This document shows positions 39,895-48,573 of a DNA stretch of 64,000 bases, in pieces. Both the position numbers and the translations under genes were made by a program. Below the pieces are notes generated by a model. It had not been told where the DNA came from. It did not search any database and saw nothing but the letters and a program-made list of their open reading frames with translations. Numbering within the stretch: the stretch's first letter is position 1; each line of letters begins with the position of its first letter. Where the stretch lies: contig NZ_APML01000022.1 in assembly GCF_000359605.1 (NCBI RefSeq), positions 56,836 through 120,835 of the forward strand, in the 5' to 3' direction. The stretch comes from Gracilibacillus halophilus YIM-C55.5 (GTDB lineage Bacteria; Bacillota; Bacilli; Bacillales; Amphibacillaceae).

Positions 39895-40257
39895 ATGAAT
39901 TCAATAGCTGATCAACTGTACCAATTTGTTGATTATATATTAATAGCGTTTCGGACAGAGTTATTTATTGTGCTATATGCGTTCATTTTTTTAATCGTGT
40001 GTTATTATTTTCTTTATCCGTTTGTACAGTTGTTTATTGCATGGGAGTGGAAAACATTTCTTGCATTTTTCATAAGTATTATTTTTATGCTGTTGGTTTT
40101 TCAAAATATCTTTTCAATCCAAGAAACCAAAATATTACTTATTGCGATTATTGTATTTTCATTTTTTATCGGTGGAAAAAAGGGAATCCAATGGTTCAAA
40201 TATCAACGCAAGAAGAAAAGATTAAAATCCATGTCTTATCGAAAGAGAGCACATTAA
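39895..40257 (+). CDS. Small membrane protein (120 aa), unknown
   Basis: Three hydrophobic segments (about 17-47, 50-70, 73-92) rich in Phe and Ile, followed by a strongly basic tail (KYQRKKKRLKSMSYRKRAH) on the inside. AAAGGAGGAAG precedes ATG 39895. It is flanked by patA (divergent) and ykyB (converging). I do not recognise the family. Confidence 0.65.
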   Translation: MNSIADQLYQFVDYILIAFRTELFIVLYAFIFLIVCYYFLYPFVQLFIAWEWKTFLAFFISIIFMLLVFQNIFSIQETKILLIAIIVFSFFIGGKKGIQWFKYQRKKKRLKSMSYRKRAH

Positions 40258-40268
40258 ACAGGCTCTCT

Positions 40269-40739
40269 TTAATATTGTTGTTTTCGTTTATGATAAAAAG
40301 GAGAAAGGGTTTGTGAGGCAGCAGGTTTCTGTCGTTTTTGATGTGATTTCGGTGAGGAATGATTCTTTGGCTCTGATTTGTTTAAATAGTCATGGAGTAT
40401 TCGTTTCGCTTTAGATAAGGATACAGCTGGTTTGGGATTCGAATATTGGTAATCTAATGTCCCTAAATGTGTTAGTTGTTTCATATCCTCTTTGCTGGGT
40501 GGAATGTGGAAATAATATTGATCGATATTTACAAGTAAGACGGAATGTTGCCGACTATATTTGGGATTATTTGAAAAATGAAGTCCCATTTTTTGGGCTA
40601 ATCCGTCTTTTAGTAGTTTGTCCATGGCTTGTTTTTTTAATTCATATAACTTGCTTGGATCTGGTGCCGTTTTTGCATGCCGATTCACGATAAATAACGC
40701 TTGTCCAAGTTCATTTCGTTTGTATTTTTGTTCATTCAT
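40269..40739 (-). CDS. ykyB: YkyB family protein
   Basis: A 156-residue protein matching the YkyB family in its start (LGQALFIVNRHAKTAPDP), the middle NPKYSRQHSVLLVNIDQYYFHIPPS, and a basic disordered tail (KNHSSPKSHQKRQKP). YkyB lies in the same neighbourhood (near patA and ykuE) in B. subtilis. Its function is unknown. A clustered Lys/His tail might bind nucleic acid, but this is inference. A SCO1 gene follows upstream on the same strand. Confidence 0.8.
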   Translation of the reverse strand: MNEQKYKRNELGQALFIVNRHAKTAPDPSKLYELKKQAMDKLLKDGLAQKMGLHFSNNPKYSRQHSVLLVNIDQYYFHIPPSKEDMKQLTHLGTLDYQYSNPKPAVSLSKAKRILHDYLNKSEPKNHSSPKSHQKRQKPAASQTLSPFYHKRKQQY

Positions 40740-40791
40740 TAGATGTCCCCCTTCTAAAAAAGGAGGCTGGGATAACCAGCCTTATATTAGA

Positions 40792-41358
40792 TTATTGAAT
40801 CGATTGTATTTTATCAACAATTTTTTGCATGTTATCGGCTTGTGTCCCATTGTAATTATCAACGACTTTTCCATTTGGAGACACGATGAAGAACTTATTC
40901 GAATGAAGCACTTGATCTGAATTTTCTGGATTTTCGACAAGTGTACTGAATGATTCTTTAGCCAATTGTTTAATTTCATCGTCACTATACCCAGTTAGTA
41001 AGTTCCAATTGTCAAACTGAGCCCCTCGATCCTCGGCAAATTGTTTTAATATTTGCGGTGTATCATTTGTTGGATCGACACTAAAGGACACTAGTTCAGC
41101 ATCAATGTTGTTTTCAGCCAGTAATGATTGTAATCGAGACATATTACTCGTCATCGGAGGGCATACCCTTTCACAATTTGTAAAAATAAAATTCGCAACC
41201 CATGTTTTCCCTTGTAATTGGTCGCTCGAGAATGTTTCATCGTTTTGGTTTGTGTAAGAGAACGCATCAATGTCAGATTCGCCACTGTTTTCATCTGAAG
41301 CTGTGCCACAACTGGCCAGCAGAAGTAAAGTAAAGCTTGCGATTATTAATTTCTTCAT
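40792..41358 (-). CDS. SCO1/SenC family lipoprotein
   Basis: A 188-residue lipoprotein (lipobox LLASC at residues 13-17) with a thioredoxin-like fold. The copper motif CERVCPPMTSN lies near 63 and the His ligand in VLHSNKFFI near 152. It is the second SCO1 protein in the window and is the lipoprotein type, like B. subtilis YpmQ, which delivers copper to cytochrome c oxidase. It lies 3 bases downstream of ykuE, so they are one transcript. Confidence 0.9.
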   Translation of the reverse strand: MKKLIIASFTLLLLASCGTASDENSGESDIDAFSYTNQNDETFSSDQLQGKTWVANFIFTNCERVCPPMTSNMSRLQSLLAENNIDAELVSFSVDPTNDTPQILKQFAEDRGAQFDNWNLLTGYSDDEIKQLAKESFSTLVENPENSDQVLHSNKFFIVSPNGKVVDNYNGTQADNMQKIVDKIQSIQ

Positions 41359-41361
41359 TTA

Positions 41362-42231
41362 TTAACCTCCATTTGTATGTGATGTGGACGATAGCTGAAA
41401 TACGGTCATTTCTGGTCGACATAAAAAACGATAAGGCAATCGCGTTGTCCCAATTCCTCGACTGACATGTAGCTGTAAAGGGTATTGTCCAATCTGGTAT
41501 TCACCTTCTACATATTTCTCAGCTAAATAAGGTGTGTATACATATCCGACAAATGGGATTTGAACTTGACCACCATGACTATGACCAGATAGCTGTACAT
41601 CGATAGGATATTGCGAGACAGAGTCAGCGTAATCCGGTTCATGAGCTAAAAGGATCGTAAAATAGTGCTCTGCTTGGTTGCTAACAGCGTTAGTAACGCT
41701 TGGGTCTCCTAATAAAGCATCATCGACCCCAGCTAAGACTATCTTATCATCATTTTTTTGTAAAATGGTATGACTATTTTGTAACAATTTAAATTCAGAT
41801 TTATCAAATACTTGCTTAACAATATCAGTACCATATCCGCCGTGATCATGGTTTCCATATATCCAGTATTTCCCGTGTTTACTTGTTATGTTTTGTAAGC
41901 AACTACTTATTCGATCATCCCAATCAAATTGGTCAGGATGATCAACTAAATCACCGGTAAAGACGACAAGGTCAGGTGTAAGCTGATTGATTTCTGCTGC
42001 TAAATTTTCTAATTGATTGATGGTATAATGATAACCAATATGTGTATCACTGAATTGAAGGATACGGAATCCGTCAAAACTCTCAGGTATATTCGTAGAT
42101 TCTATCGTTTGGTGACGAATGCGTAACATTTTCGGTTCAATTTCACGTGCATAATAATATGTCCCCCCAGTGAGTCCGAACAAGGCGAGAGCACTTGTGA
42201 ATAATCTTTTAATAAATGTCCGACGATTCAT
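41362..42231 (-). CDS. ykuE: Metallophosphoesterase YkuE
   Basis: 289 residues. Twin-arginine-like signal (MNRRTFIKR, then LFTSALALFGLTGG) as in B. subtilis YkuE, a Tat substrate bound to the wall. All five metal motifs are visible: FSDTHIGY, FTGDLVDHPDQ, YGNHDHGG, LLAHEPD and LSGHSHGGQ. It hydrolyses phosphoesters; the natural substrate is uncertain. It is upstream of the SCO1-type gene and divergent from cbpB. Confidence 0.9.
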   Translation of the reverse strand: MNRRTFIKRLFTSALALFGLTGGTYYYAREIEPKMLRIRHQTIESTNIPESFDGFRILQFSDTHIGYHYTINQLENLAAEINQLTPDLVVFTGDLVDHPDQFDWDDRISSCLQNITSKHGKYWIYGNHDHGGYGTDIVKQVFDKSEFKLLQNSHTILQKNDDKIVLAGVDDALLGDPSVTNAVSNQAEHYFTILLAHEPDYADSVSQYPIDVQLSGHSHGGQVQIPFVGYVYTPYLAEKYVEGEYQIGQYPLQLHVSRGIGTTRLPYRFLCRPEMTVFQLSSTSHTNGG

Positions 42232-42386
42232 GGAAGAAGCCCTTTCTCACGATTATTAATTCAATTATATCATGGATCACTCATTATGCCATGTTTATAT
42301 ATAATTTACACACATTTACTATTCATTTTGTGTTAAAATGAAGAAGGTGAAGCGATGGCTCCTTCACTATAAGAAAAAGGAGTGTC

Positions 42387-42827
42387 ATGATGACAAAACT
42401 TGGACATTTAACGTTAGCCGATCTAACAGTACAGGATCTACTGATACCAGCAGACAAAGTTGCGCACGTACAAGTTGGAAATCCGGCGGAGCATGCGCTA
42501 CTCGTTTTGGTTCAGTCTGGGTATGCCTCGGTACCTGTTTTAGATATGTATTATAAATATCAAGGGACAATCGGCAAAACGAAAATATTACAAAATGTCA
42601 TGGGGATGGAACGCTTTGAAATGGAAAAGTTATCGGAAATAAAGGTGGAGTCTGTTATGGATGTAGATACACCGAAGGTAACGAAAGATATGGATTTTCT
42701 TACTTGTTTAAAACTCGTCATCAATCATCCATTTGCCTGTGTAGTGGATGAACAAGGATACTTTGAAGGAATACTAACAAGACGGGCGATTTTAAAGCAA
42801 GTGAATAAATCAATGTATATCGATTGA
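42387..42827 (+). CDS. cbpB: CBS-domain protein CbpB/DarB (YkuL)
   Basis: A 146-residue cytosolic protein made of two CBS domains: DLLIPADKVAHVQVGNPAEHAL then SGYASVPVLD, and VMDVDTPKVTKDMDFLT then FACVVDEQGYFEGILTRRA. B. subtilis DarB (CbpB) binds c-di-AMP and, when free of it, stimulates RelA and pyruvate carboxylase. AAAGGAGTGTC precedes ATG 42387. Its position before dapH matches the ykuL neighbourhood of B. subtilis. Confidence 0.88.
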   Translation: MMTKLGHLTLADLTVQDLLIPADKVAHVQVGNPAEHALLVLVQSGYASVPVLDMYYKYQGTIGKTKILQNVMGMERFEMEKLSEIKVESVMDVDTPKVTKDMDFLTCLKLVINHPFACVVDEQGYFEGILTRRAILKQVNKSMYID

Positions 42828-42901
42828 AAATACTTGTATAAATGAAATCCATTTTGTAATATGTACATTGGAAAATATGATAGAAAACGGAGGAAACTAC
42901 A

Positions 42902-43612
42902 ATGGATGCAAATGAAATTATTTCTTTTATATCAAACAGTACAAAATCTACGCCTGTTAAGGTATATGTGAAAGGGAACAACTTAAAGCAAATAGAGGAT
43001 CATAAAGCTGTTCAAGCGTTTGTCAGCGAAGATAATGGTGTGCTATTTGGTGAATGGAAAGACATTCAAGAAGCGCTGTCTACATATTCAGAGCAAATTC
43101 AAGATTATGTCATTGAAAATGATCGCAGAAATTCTGCTATTCCTCTACTTGATTTAAAAGACGTGAACGCTCGTATTGAGCCTGGTGCCATTATTCGTGA
43201 TCAAGTGGAAATTGGTGATGGAGCTGTCATTATGTTTGGTGCAATGATTAATATCGGTTCTGTCGTTGGTGAAGGCACAATGATTGATATGAACGCTTCA
43301 CTTGGAGGACGCGCTACAGTAGGGAAAAACTGTCACGTTGGAGCGGGTGCTGTCTTAGCGGGTGTCATAGAACCACCATCTGCCCAACCAGTTGTCATTG
43401 AGGATGGAGTTGTCATTGGTGCGAATGCTGTTATCTTAGAAGGAGTTACCGTTGGTGAAGGTGCGGTAGTTGCTGCTGGTTCTGTGGTTACCCAAGACGT
43501 TCCAGCTAACACCGTCGTTGGTGGAACACCAGCAAAAGTATTGAAAGAAATTGATGAACAAACGAAATCAAAAACAGAAATTATGGAAGCTTTACGTAAG
43601 CTAGATGATTAA
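42902..43612 (+). CDS. dapH: Tetrahydrodipicolinate N-acetyltransferase
   Basis: Acetylates tetrahydrodipicolinate in the acetylated branch of diaminopimelate and lysine synthesis. 236 residues, as in B. subtilis DapH. An N-terminal domain is followed by a left-handed beta helix of hexapeptide repeats (residues 90-205, such as [31 protein letters not shown] and [16 protein letters not shown]). AACGGAGG precedes ATG 42902. dapL, the deacetylase, follows after a 244-base gap. Confidence 0.96.
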   Translation: MDANEIISFISNSTKSTPVKVYVKGNNLKQIEDHKAVQAFVSEDNGVLFGEWKDIQEALSTYSEQIQDYVIENDRRNSAIPLLDLKDVNARIEPGAIIRDQVEIGDGAVIMFGAMINIGSVVGEGTMIDMNASLGGRATVGKNCHVGAGAVLAGVIEPPSAQPVVIEDGVVIGANAVILEGVTVGEGAVVAAGSVVTQDVPANTVVGGTPAKVLKEIDEQTKSKTEIMEALRKLDD

Positions 43613-43719
43613 GGAAGAATAGAGAAGTAAAGCGTTGTTAGGACAAAGTAGCAAATGTCGTTTTATGGTATAAACCTAAAAAATTCATTTACCATACGAA
43701 CAGCTCGATGCGAAATAAT

Positions 43720-43764
43720 AACCCGGACCTTACCATTTGAAACTTGGATGAGGTTCGGGTTTTA
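43720..43764 (+). terminator. Hairpin between dapH and dapL
   Basis: AACCCGGACCT (43720-43730) pairs with AGGTTCGGGTT (43751-43761), with one mismatch, a 20-base loop and a TTT tail. It may terminate dapH or act as an attenuator. The intervening sequence shows no L-box. Confidence 0.65.
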
Positions 43765-43856
43765 GAGCATCAGATGCTTGTCATTTATTTTCTTCGCAAA
43801 TTTTTACCTATCACCAGATTGTTGGCAACATCTACTGCCAAAGAAAGGGTATTTTT

Positions 43857-44971
43857 ATGGAACAGGATTTTTTAATCAACATTCGTCGTGAATTGCATCA
43901 GATCCCAGAATTAGGTTTCAAGAAACGAAAACACAGCAATTTCTTTTAGATCAAATAAAACAAATGGATCAGACTCATTTGCAAATTACTACTTGGCATA
44001 CAGGTTTATTTGTTTTCGTAAAGGGCAAGCAGCCGAGACGGACGATTGCCTACCGAACGGATATTGATGGTCTGCCGATTCAAGAACAAACAGGCTACTC
44101 TTTTTCTTCCACACATGCTGGCAATATGCATGCCTGTGGACACGATTTTCATATGACGATTGCTCTAGGTGTACTGCATACATTATCTAAACATCCTGTA
44201 GATGATAATGTTTTATTTGTCTTTCAGCCTGCAGAAGAAGGACCTGGTGGAGCACAACCGATGCTTGCATCAAAGGAATTTCAATCATTTCATGTTGATA
44301 TGATATTTGCGCTTCATATTGCACCAGAATTACCAGTAGGTACGGTGTCAAGTAAAGAAGGGTTGTTGTTTGCCAACACGAGTGAATTGTTCATCGATTT
44401 CATCGGACAAGGTGGTCATGCTGCATATCCTCATGTAACAAAAGATATGGTTGTGGCTGCAAGCACATTCGTGACACAAATGCAACAGATTATTTCTCGG
44501 AAAATAGATCCGTTAGATAGTGGTGTGATCTCAATTGGCAAAGTAACGAGTGGAACGGTGCAAAATATTATTGCTGAGCAAGCAAGGCTTGAAGGAACGA
44601 TTCGGACACTTTCTCCAGAAACGATGCAGTTAATTAAAAAAGAATTGGAACAGATGATGCGTGGCTTTGAGCTTACATATGATTGCTCAATAAAAGTCGA
44701 TTATGGAGCAAATTACTACCAAGTATATAATACGAAGCCATATGTTGACCAATTCCAACAAGCTGTACAAAAAGAAGGGATCACCTTTCAAACCGCAAGT
44801 CAGGCGATGACAGGGGAAGATTTTGGTTATTTCCTTAAAGAGATACCGGGTTTTATGTTTTGGTTAGGTGTCGATTCTCCTTATGGTTTACATCATAGTC
44901 AACTGACACCTAAGGAAGATGCGTTAACAGTCGGTGTTAACGCCGTATTAGCAATGATACATCATGTATAG
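43857..44971 (+). CDS. dapL: N-acetyldiaminopimelate deacetylase (frameshifted)
   Basis: Removes the acetyl group from N-acetyl-LL-diaminopimelate. ATG 43857 follows AAGAAAGGG and encodes INIRRELHQIPELGF; the frame then breaks at about 43920, where one C of TTCCAAG is missing, and continues to the end. Joined length is about 371 residues, the size of B. subtilis YkuR. The M20 metallopeptidase motif HACGHDFHMT and the ligands in VFQPAEEGPGGAQ and GLHHSQLT are present. Context with dapH and patA confirms the pathway. Confidence 0.88.
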
Positions 44972-44980
44972 ATAATGAAA

Positions 44981-45025
44981 GAAGGCAGTGTCCGACAAGT
45001 CAATGTAGTATCGGATACTGCCTTC
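44981..45025. terminator. Bidirectional terminator between dapL and ykuT
   Basis: GAAGGCAGTGTCCGA (44981-44995) pairs with TCGGATACTGCCTTC (45011-45025), with one mismatch. It lies between converging genes. Confidence 0.85.
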
Positions 45026-45054
45026 TTATAAAATTGAATCTTATCGATAGTTGC

Positions 45055-45888
45055 TTATGTGTCTTTCTGAATATAAACTTGATGTGGATATGGAATCTCA
45101 ATCCCCTGTTGATCAAATGCATGTTTGATCTGTTTACGAATATCACGTTCTGCTCCCCATTGCTCCATGTTTTCAGTTCTTCCGATGATTCGTAGAACAA
45201 TTTCACTCGTACCAAATGCTTGTACACCGATCACGTCTGGGCCTTCAACGAAACGTTCATCTGCTTGGAATTCATCACACACTTCTTGTAGCACGGTCAT
45301 GGCTTTATCAACATCATCGCCATAGTCAATACCGATATCCACTAATGCTTGCATACTTCCTCTGGAATGATTGCTGACACCAGAAATATTTCGGTTAGGT
45401 ATAAAATTTAATGTACCATCAAAACTACGTATTTGTGTTGTTCGCAAGCCAACTTCTTCTACAATACCATTAAAGCCAGCAGCCGTTACGTAATCACCGA
45501 CATCGATTTGTTTCTCTAGCAAAATAAAAAATCCTGTAACAACATCACTAACAAGTCCTTGCGCACCGAAGCCAATCGCAAGACCAACCACACCGGCACT
45601 TGCCAATAATGGCCCGATTGGTATTTCAAATATAGCGAACACCATCATAATAAAAAGAAACATTAACGTGTAAGAAAACGCGTTATGTAATAGTTTTTCC
45701 AATGTTTGAAGTCGTGCCTCTGAAATCTTTTGTTTTGATGTTGACTTCGTTAATGCCGTACTGATTACTTTTTTGCCAATTGGAGCGAGAATTGCTAATA
45801 AAATGACTAATAATCCAATTTTCACACCGTACTGAATGGTATTTTCTACCATGGAACTCCAATTTATTTGCCATCCATTGACGAACAT
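45055..45888 (-). CDS. ykuT: Small-conductance mechanosensitive channel YkuT (MscS family)
   Basis: 277 residues. Three membrane spans at about 15-40, 65-88 and 92-115, with the pore helix segment LASAGVVGLAIGFGAQGLVSDVVTGFF typical of MscS TM3. A cytoplasmic beta and alpha/beta region follows (NRNISGVSNHSRG, WGAERDIRKQIKHAFDQ, IEIPYPHQVYIQ). It opens under membrane tension during osmotic down-shock. Position beside dapL matches ykuT in B. subtilis. Confidence 0.92.
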   Translation of the reverse strand: MFVNGWQINWSSMVENTIQYGVKIGLLVILLAILAPIGKKVISTALTKSTSKQKISEARLQTLEKLLHNAFSYTLMFLFIMMVFAIFEIPIGPLLASAGVVGLAIGFGAQGLVSDVVTGFFILLEKQIDVGDYVTAAGFNGIVEEVGLRTTQIRSFDGTLNFIPNRNISGVSNHSRGSMQALVDIGIDYGDDVDKAMTVLQEVCDEFQADERFVEGPDVIGVQAFGTSEIVLRIIGRTENMEQWGAERDIRKQIKHAFDQQGIEIPYPHQVYIQKDT

Positions 45889-46032
45889 AGTTGATCACCC
45901 TCCTCGCTGAAGTCTATGTTTATCCTAAGCGAAAACAACATCACTCGCAACTCATATGATGTTTGAAGATATGATTTTCTTGCCATACTGTAAATGAAAA
46001 GTAAATATTTAGATTTGGAGGTAGATATAGAT

Positions 46033-46572
46033 ATGGAACGAATGGTAGGTAGACAAGCACCGCAATTTGATATGGAAGCTGTTTTTCCAGATCAATCATT
46101 TGGTAAGGTTTCATTAGATGAATGCATGAAAGATGCAAGATGGACGGTTTTGTTTTTTTATCCCATGGATTTTACATTTGTTTGTCCAACTGAAATTACT
46201 GCGCTTTCGGATCGGTATGACGAATTTGAAGCATTAGACGCAACGGTTATTGGTGCTTCAACAGATACCATTCATACACATTTAGCGTGGATAAAAACAC
46301 CGCGGTCTGAAAATGGATTAGGTCCGCTTCACTTTCCATTAGCGGCTGATACAAATCACCAAGTAGCCAAGCAGTATGGGGTTTTGATTGAAGAAGAAGG
46401 AGTTGCCTTGCGAGGTCTATTTATTATCAGTCCAGCGGGTGAATTGCAATATCAAGTCATCAACCATAATAATATTGGTCGTGATGTAGATGAGACATTA
46501 CGTGTCTTACAAGCATTGCAAACGGGGGCGTTATGTCCAGCAAATTGGAAACCAGGTCAGCAGACATTATAA
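46033..46572 (+). CDS. ykuU: 2-Cys peroxiredoxin YkuU (AhpC/TSA family)
   Basis: 179 residues from ATG 46033, which has GGAGG upstream; an open frame to 45994 lacks one. The peroxidatic Cys lies in FYPMDFTFVCPTEI near residue 50, and the resolving Cys in GALCPANW near 170. It reduces peroxides using a thioredoxin-like donor. It is divergent from ykuT and is followed by a probable terminator. Confidence 0.92.
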   Translation: MERMVGRQAPQFDMEAVFPDQSFGKVSLDECMKDARWTVLFFYPMDFTFVCPTEITALSDRYDEFEALDATVIGASTDTIHTHLAWIKTPRSENGLGPLHFPLAADTNHQVAKQYGVLIEEEGVALRGLFIISPAGELQYQVINHNNIGRDVDETLRVLQALQTGALCPANWKPGQQTL

Positions 46573-46646
46573 AATGAGCGATGAAAGAGATGATTTTAAA
46601 ATGGTTTTTATCATGTAAGTAGAGCTGGAATCGAAAATGGAATGGT

Positions 46647-46704
46647 GATAACATGATACAAAATAAGTCATTCAAAGTTGTATCGTGTTATCCCGTATTT
46701 TTTC
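46647..46704 (+). terminator. Probable terminator of ykuU
   Basis: GATAACATGATACAA (46647-46661) pairs with TTGTATCGTGTTATC (46678-46692), with one mismatch. A T-run follows at 46698-46703. Confidence 0.7.
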
Positions 46705-46806
46705 TGGACCCAATGAAAAAAATTTTGGAAAATAAGTCGAAAAGGTGGAAATTTATTGTTAAACCCGTTATATTAAATAATACGTTCATTTAGGGGGTGC
46801 TAAACG

Positions 46807-48558
46807 ATGGATACGTTTCGAAAATTAAAACATTTTTATTGGCCATTTAAAAAATATTTTATCGCTTCTGTTTTTTTTGTTTTAATTGTAACCGCAATCA
46901 CAGTTGTCTATCCAATTATTTTGCAGATTACTATTGATCATGTGGTCATAGCCGGTGAATATCAGTTAATACGTTATATAGCACTAATTTTTATTTTGCT
47001 CATGCTGATTAAAGGGGTGGCCAACTTTCTACAGCAGTATCTAGGAGATTTGTTCGGTATTCAGTCAGTGTTTACTTTACGTGATCAACTATATAAGAAA
47101 TTGCAAAGACTTTCGTTTACTTACTATGATAATGCACGAACAGGAGACTTAATGTCACGCTTAACAATGGATGTTGAGGGATTTCGTTTTTTCTTATCAG
47201 CAGGATGTAAGGAGCTTATCCGAGTTACTTTATTAATTTTAATAAGTTTGAGTGTTATGTTTTTTTATTCAGTACCACTAGCGCTTGTTACAATGGCTGC
47301 TATGCCTTTTTTAGCGATTGTTGTTTTTCGATTTGATCGCAAAGTTCACCCAGCTTTTCGACAAGTTCGGAAGTCATTGGGACGATTAAATACAAGAATT
47401 CAAGAAAATGTGAGTGGTATGAATACAGTCAAATCATTATCGAAAGAAGATTTTGAAATAAAACGTTTCACAACAAATAACGAAAATTATCGCGACGTCA
47501 ATATATTCACTTCAAATATATGGTCAAGGTATTTTCCGTTTATGGAGTTTATCGGTAATGTAAGTATGGTGGCATTGTTAATTTATGGTGGTTATTTAGT
47601 AATTAATGGACAATTAGAGTTAGGAGAATTAGTAGCGTTTTTCAGTTTAGTCACTTATATATTAGGTCCTCTCATGAATTTAGGGTTTATCGTCAATCAG
47701 TTTTCTCAAGCCAAAGCTTCGGGTGAAAGATTACTAGAGATATTGGAGGCGAAAGAAGATGTAGTTGACGAAAAACATCCGTTCGTTCCTACCGAAATGA
47801 AGGGACACGTTACCTTTCAAAATGTGACATTAGCGTATACCAAGGATGATGACACTGCCTTAGAAAATATCACTTTTGATGCACCTCCTGGAAAAGTCAT
47901 CGGTTTAATCGGTCCAACTGGAGCTGGTAAGACGAGTATTACGCAATTAATCACTCGCTTTTATGAGCCAGAAGAGGGAGAAGTGCTCGTGGATGGTCGT
48001 CCTACCAATGCTTATCCGCTGAAATGGTTACGAAAGCATATCGGTTTTGTCTTACAGGAATCCTTTTTATTCTCAACCACAATTAAGGAAAATATTGCCT
48101 ATGGGAATCCTGAAGCATCGATGGATGATATTGTAGATGCAGCTAAACGTGCTCAGGCTCATGATTTTATTATGGAAATGCCAGATGGTTATCATACGAT
48201 GCTCGGTGAACGTGGCATGGGATTATCAGGTGGTCAAAAACAAAGAATTGCGATCGCTCGTGCGATTTTAATCGATCCAAAAATTTTGGTGCTAGATGAT
48301 GCGACGTCTGCTGTTGATATGGAGACGGAATTTCAAATTCAGAAAGCTTTAAAAGAAGTGATGAAAGATCGAACAACATTTATTATTGCTCATCGAATCT
48401 CTTCATTAAAACATGCTGACGAAATACTCGTTATGGAGAAAGGGGAAATCGTTGAACGGGGAACGCATCATCAGCTGATACAAAACGAGGGACCGTATCA
48501 CCGTATTTATCAGATTCAATATCAAGATCGTGAAGCTATATTACAGTCTGTTCATTAA
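46807..48558 (+). CDS. Heterodimeric ABC exporter subunit A (degenerate ATP site)
   Basis: 583 residues: six membrane spans in the first 310, then an ATPase. Walker A GPTGAGKTS, signature LSGGQ, and Walker B ILVLDDATSAVD, where the usual catalytic Glu is Asp. This mark is known from heterodimeric exporters of the TM287/BmrC type (B. subtilis YfiB-like), in which one of the two ATP sites is inactive. GGGGGTGC precedes ATG 46807. The partner begins 15 bases after. The substrate is unknown; multidrug or lipid export is typical. Confidence 0.9.
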   Translation: MDTFRKLKHFYWPFKKYFIASVFFVLIVTAITVVYPIILQITIDHVVIAGEYQLIRYIALIFILLMLIKGVANFLQQYLGDLFGIQSVFTLRDQLYKKLQRLSFTYYDNARTGDLMSRLTMDVEGFRFFLSAGCKELIRVTLLILISLSVMFFYSVPLALVTMAAMPFLAIVVFRFDRKVHPAFRQVRKSLGRLNTRIQENVSGMNTVKSLSKEDFEIKRFTTNNENYRDVNIFTSNIWSRYFPFMEFIGNVSMVALLIYGGYLVINGQLELGELVAFFSLVTYILGPLMNLGFIVNQFSQAKASGERLLEILEAKEDVVDEKHPFVPTEMKGHVTFQNVTLAYTKDDDTALENITFDAPPGKVIGLIGPTGAGKTSITQLITRFYEPEEGEVLVDGRPTNAYPLKWLRKHIGFVLQESFLFSTTIKENIAYGNPEASMDDIVDAAKRAQAHDFIMEMPDGYHTMLGERGMGLSGGQKQRIAIARAILIDPKILVLDDATSAVDMETEFQIQKALKEVMKDRTTFIIAHRISSLKHADEILVMEKGEIVERGTHHQLIQNEGPYHRIYQIQYQDREAILQSVH

Positions 48559-48573
48559 AAGGAGGGAAAAAGA

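Noticed and set aside
43620..43856. Lysine riboswitch (L-box) upstream of dapL
   Set aside because: The gap is short and carries only one simple hairpin; the conserved L-box core was not seen.
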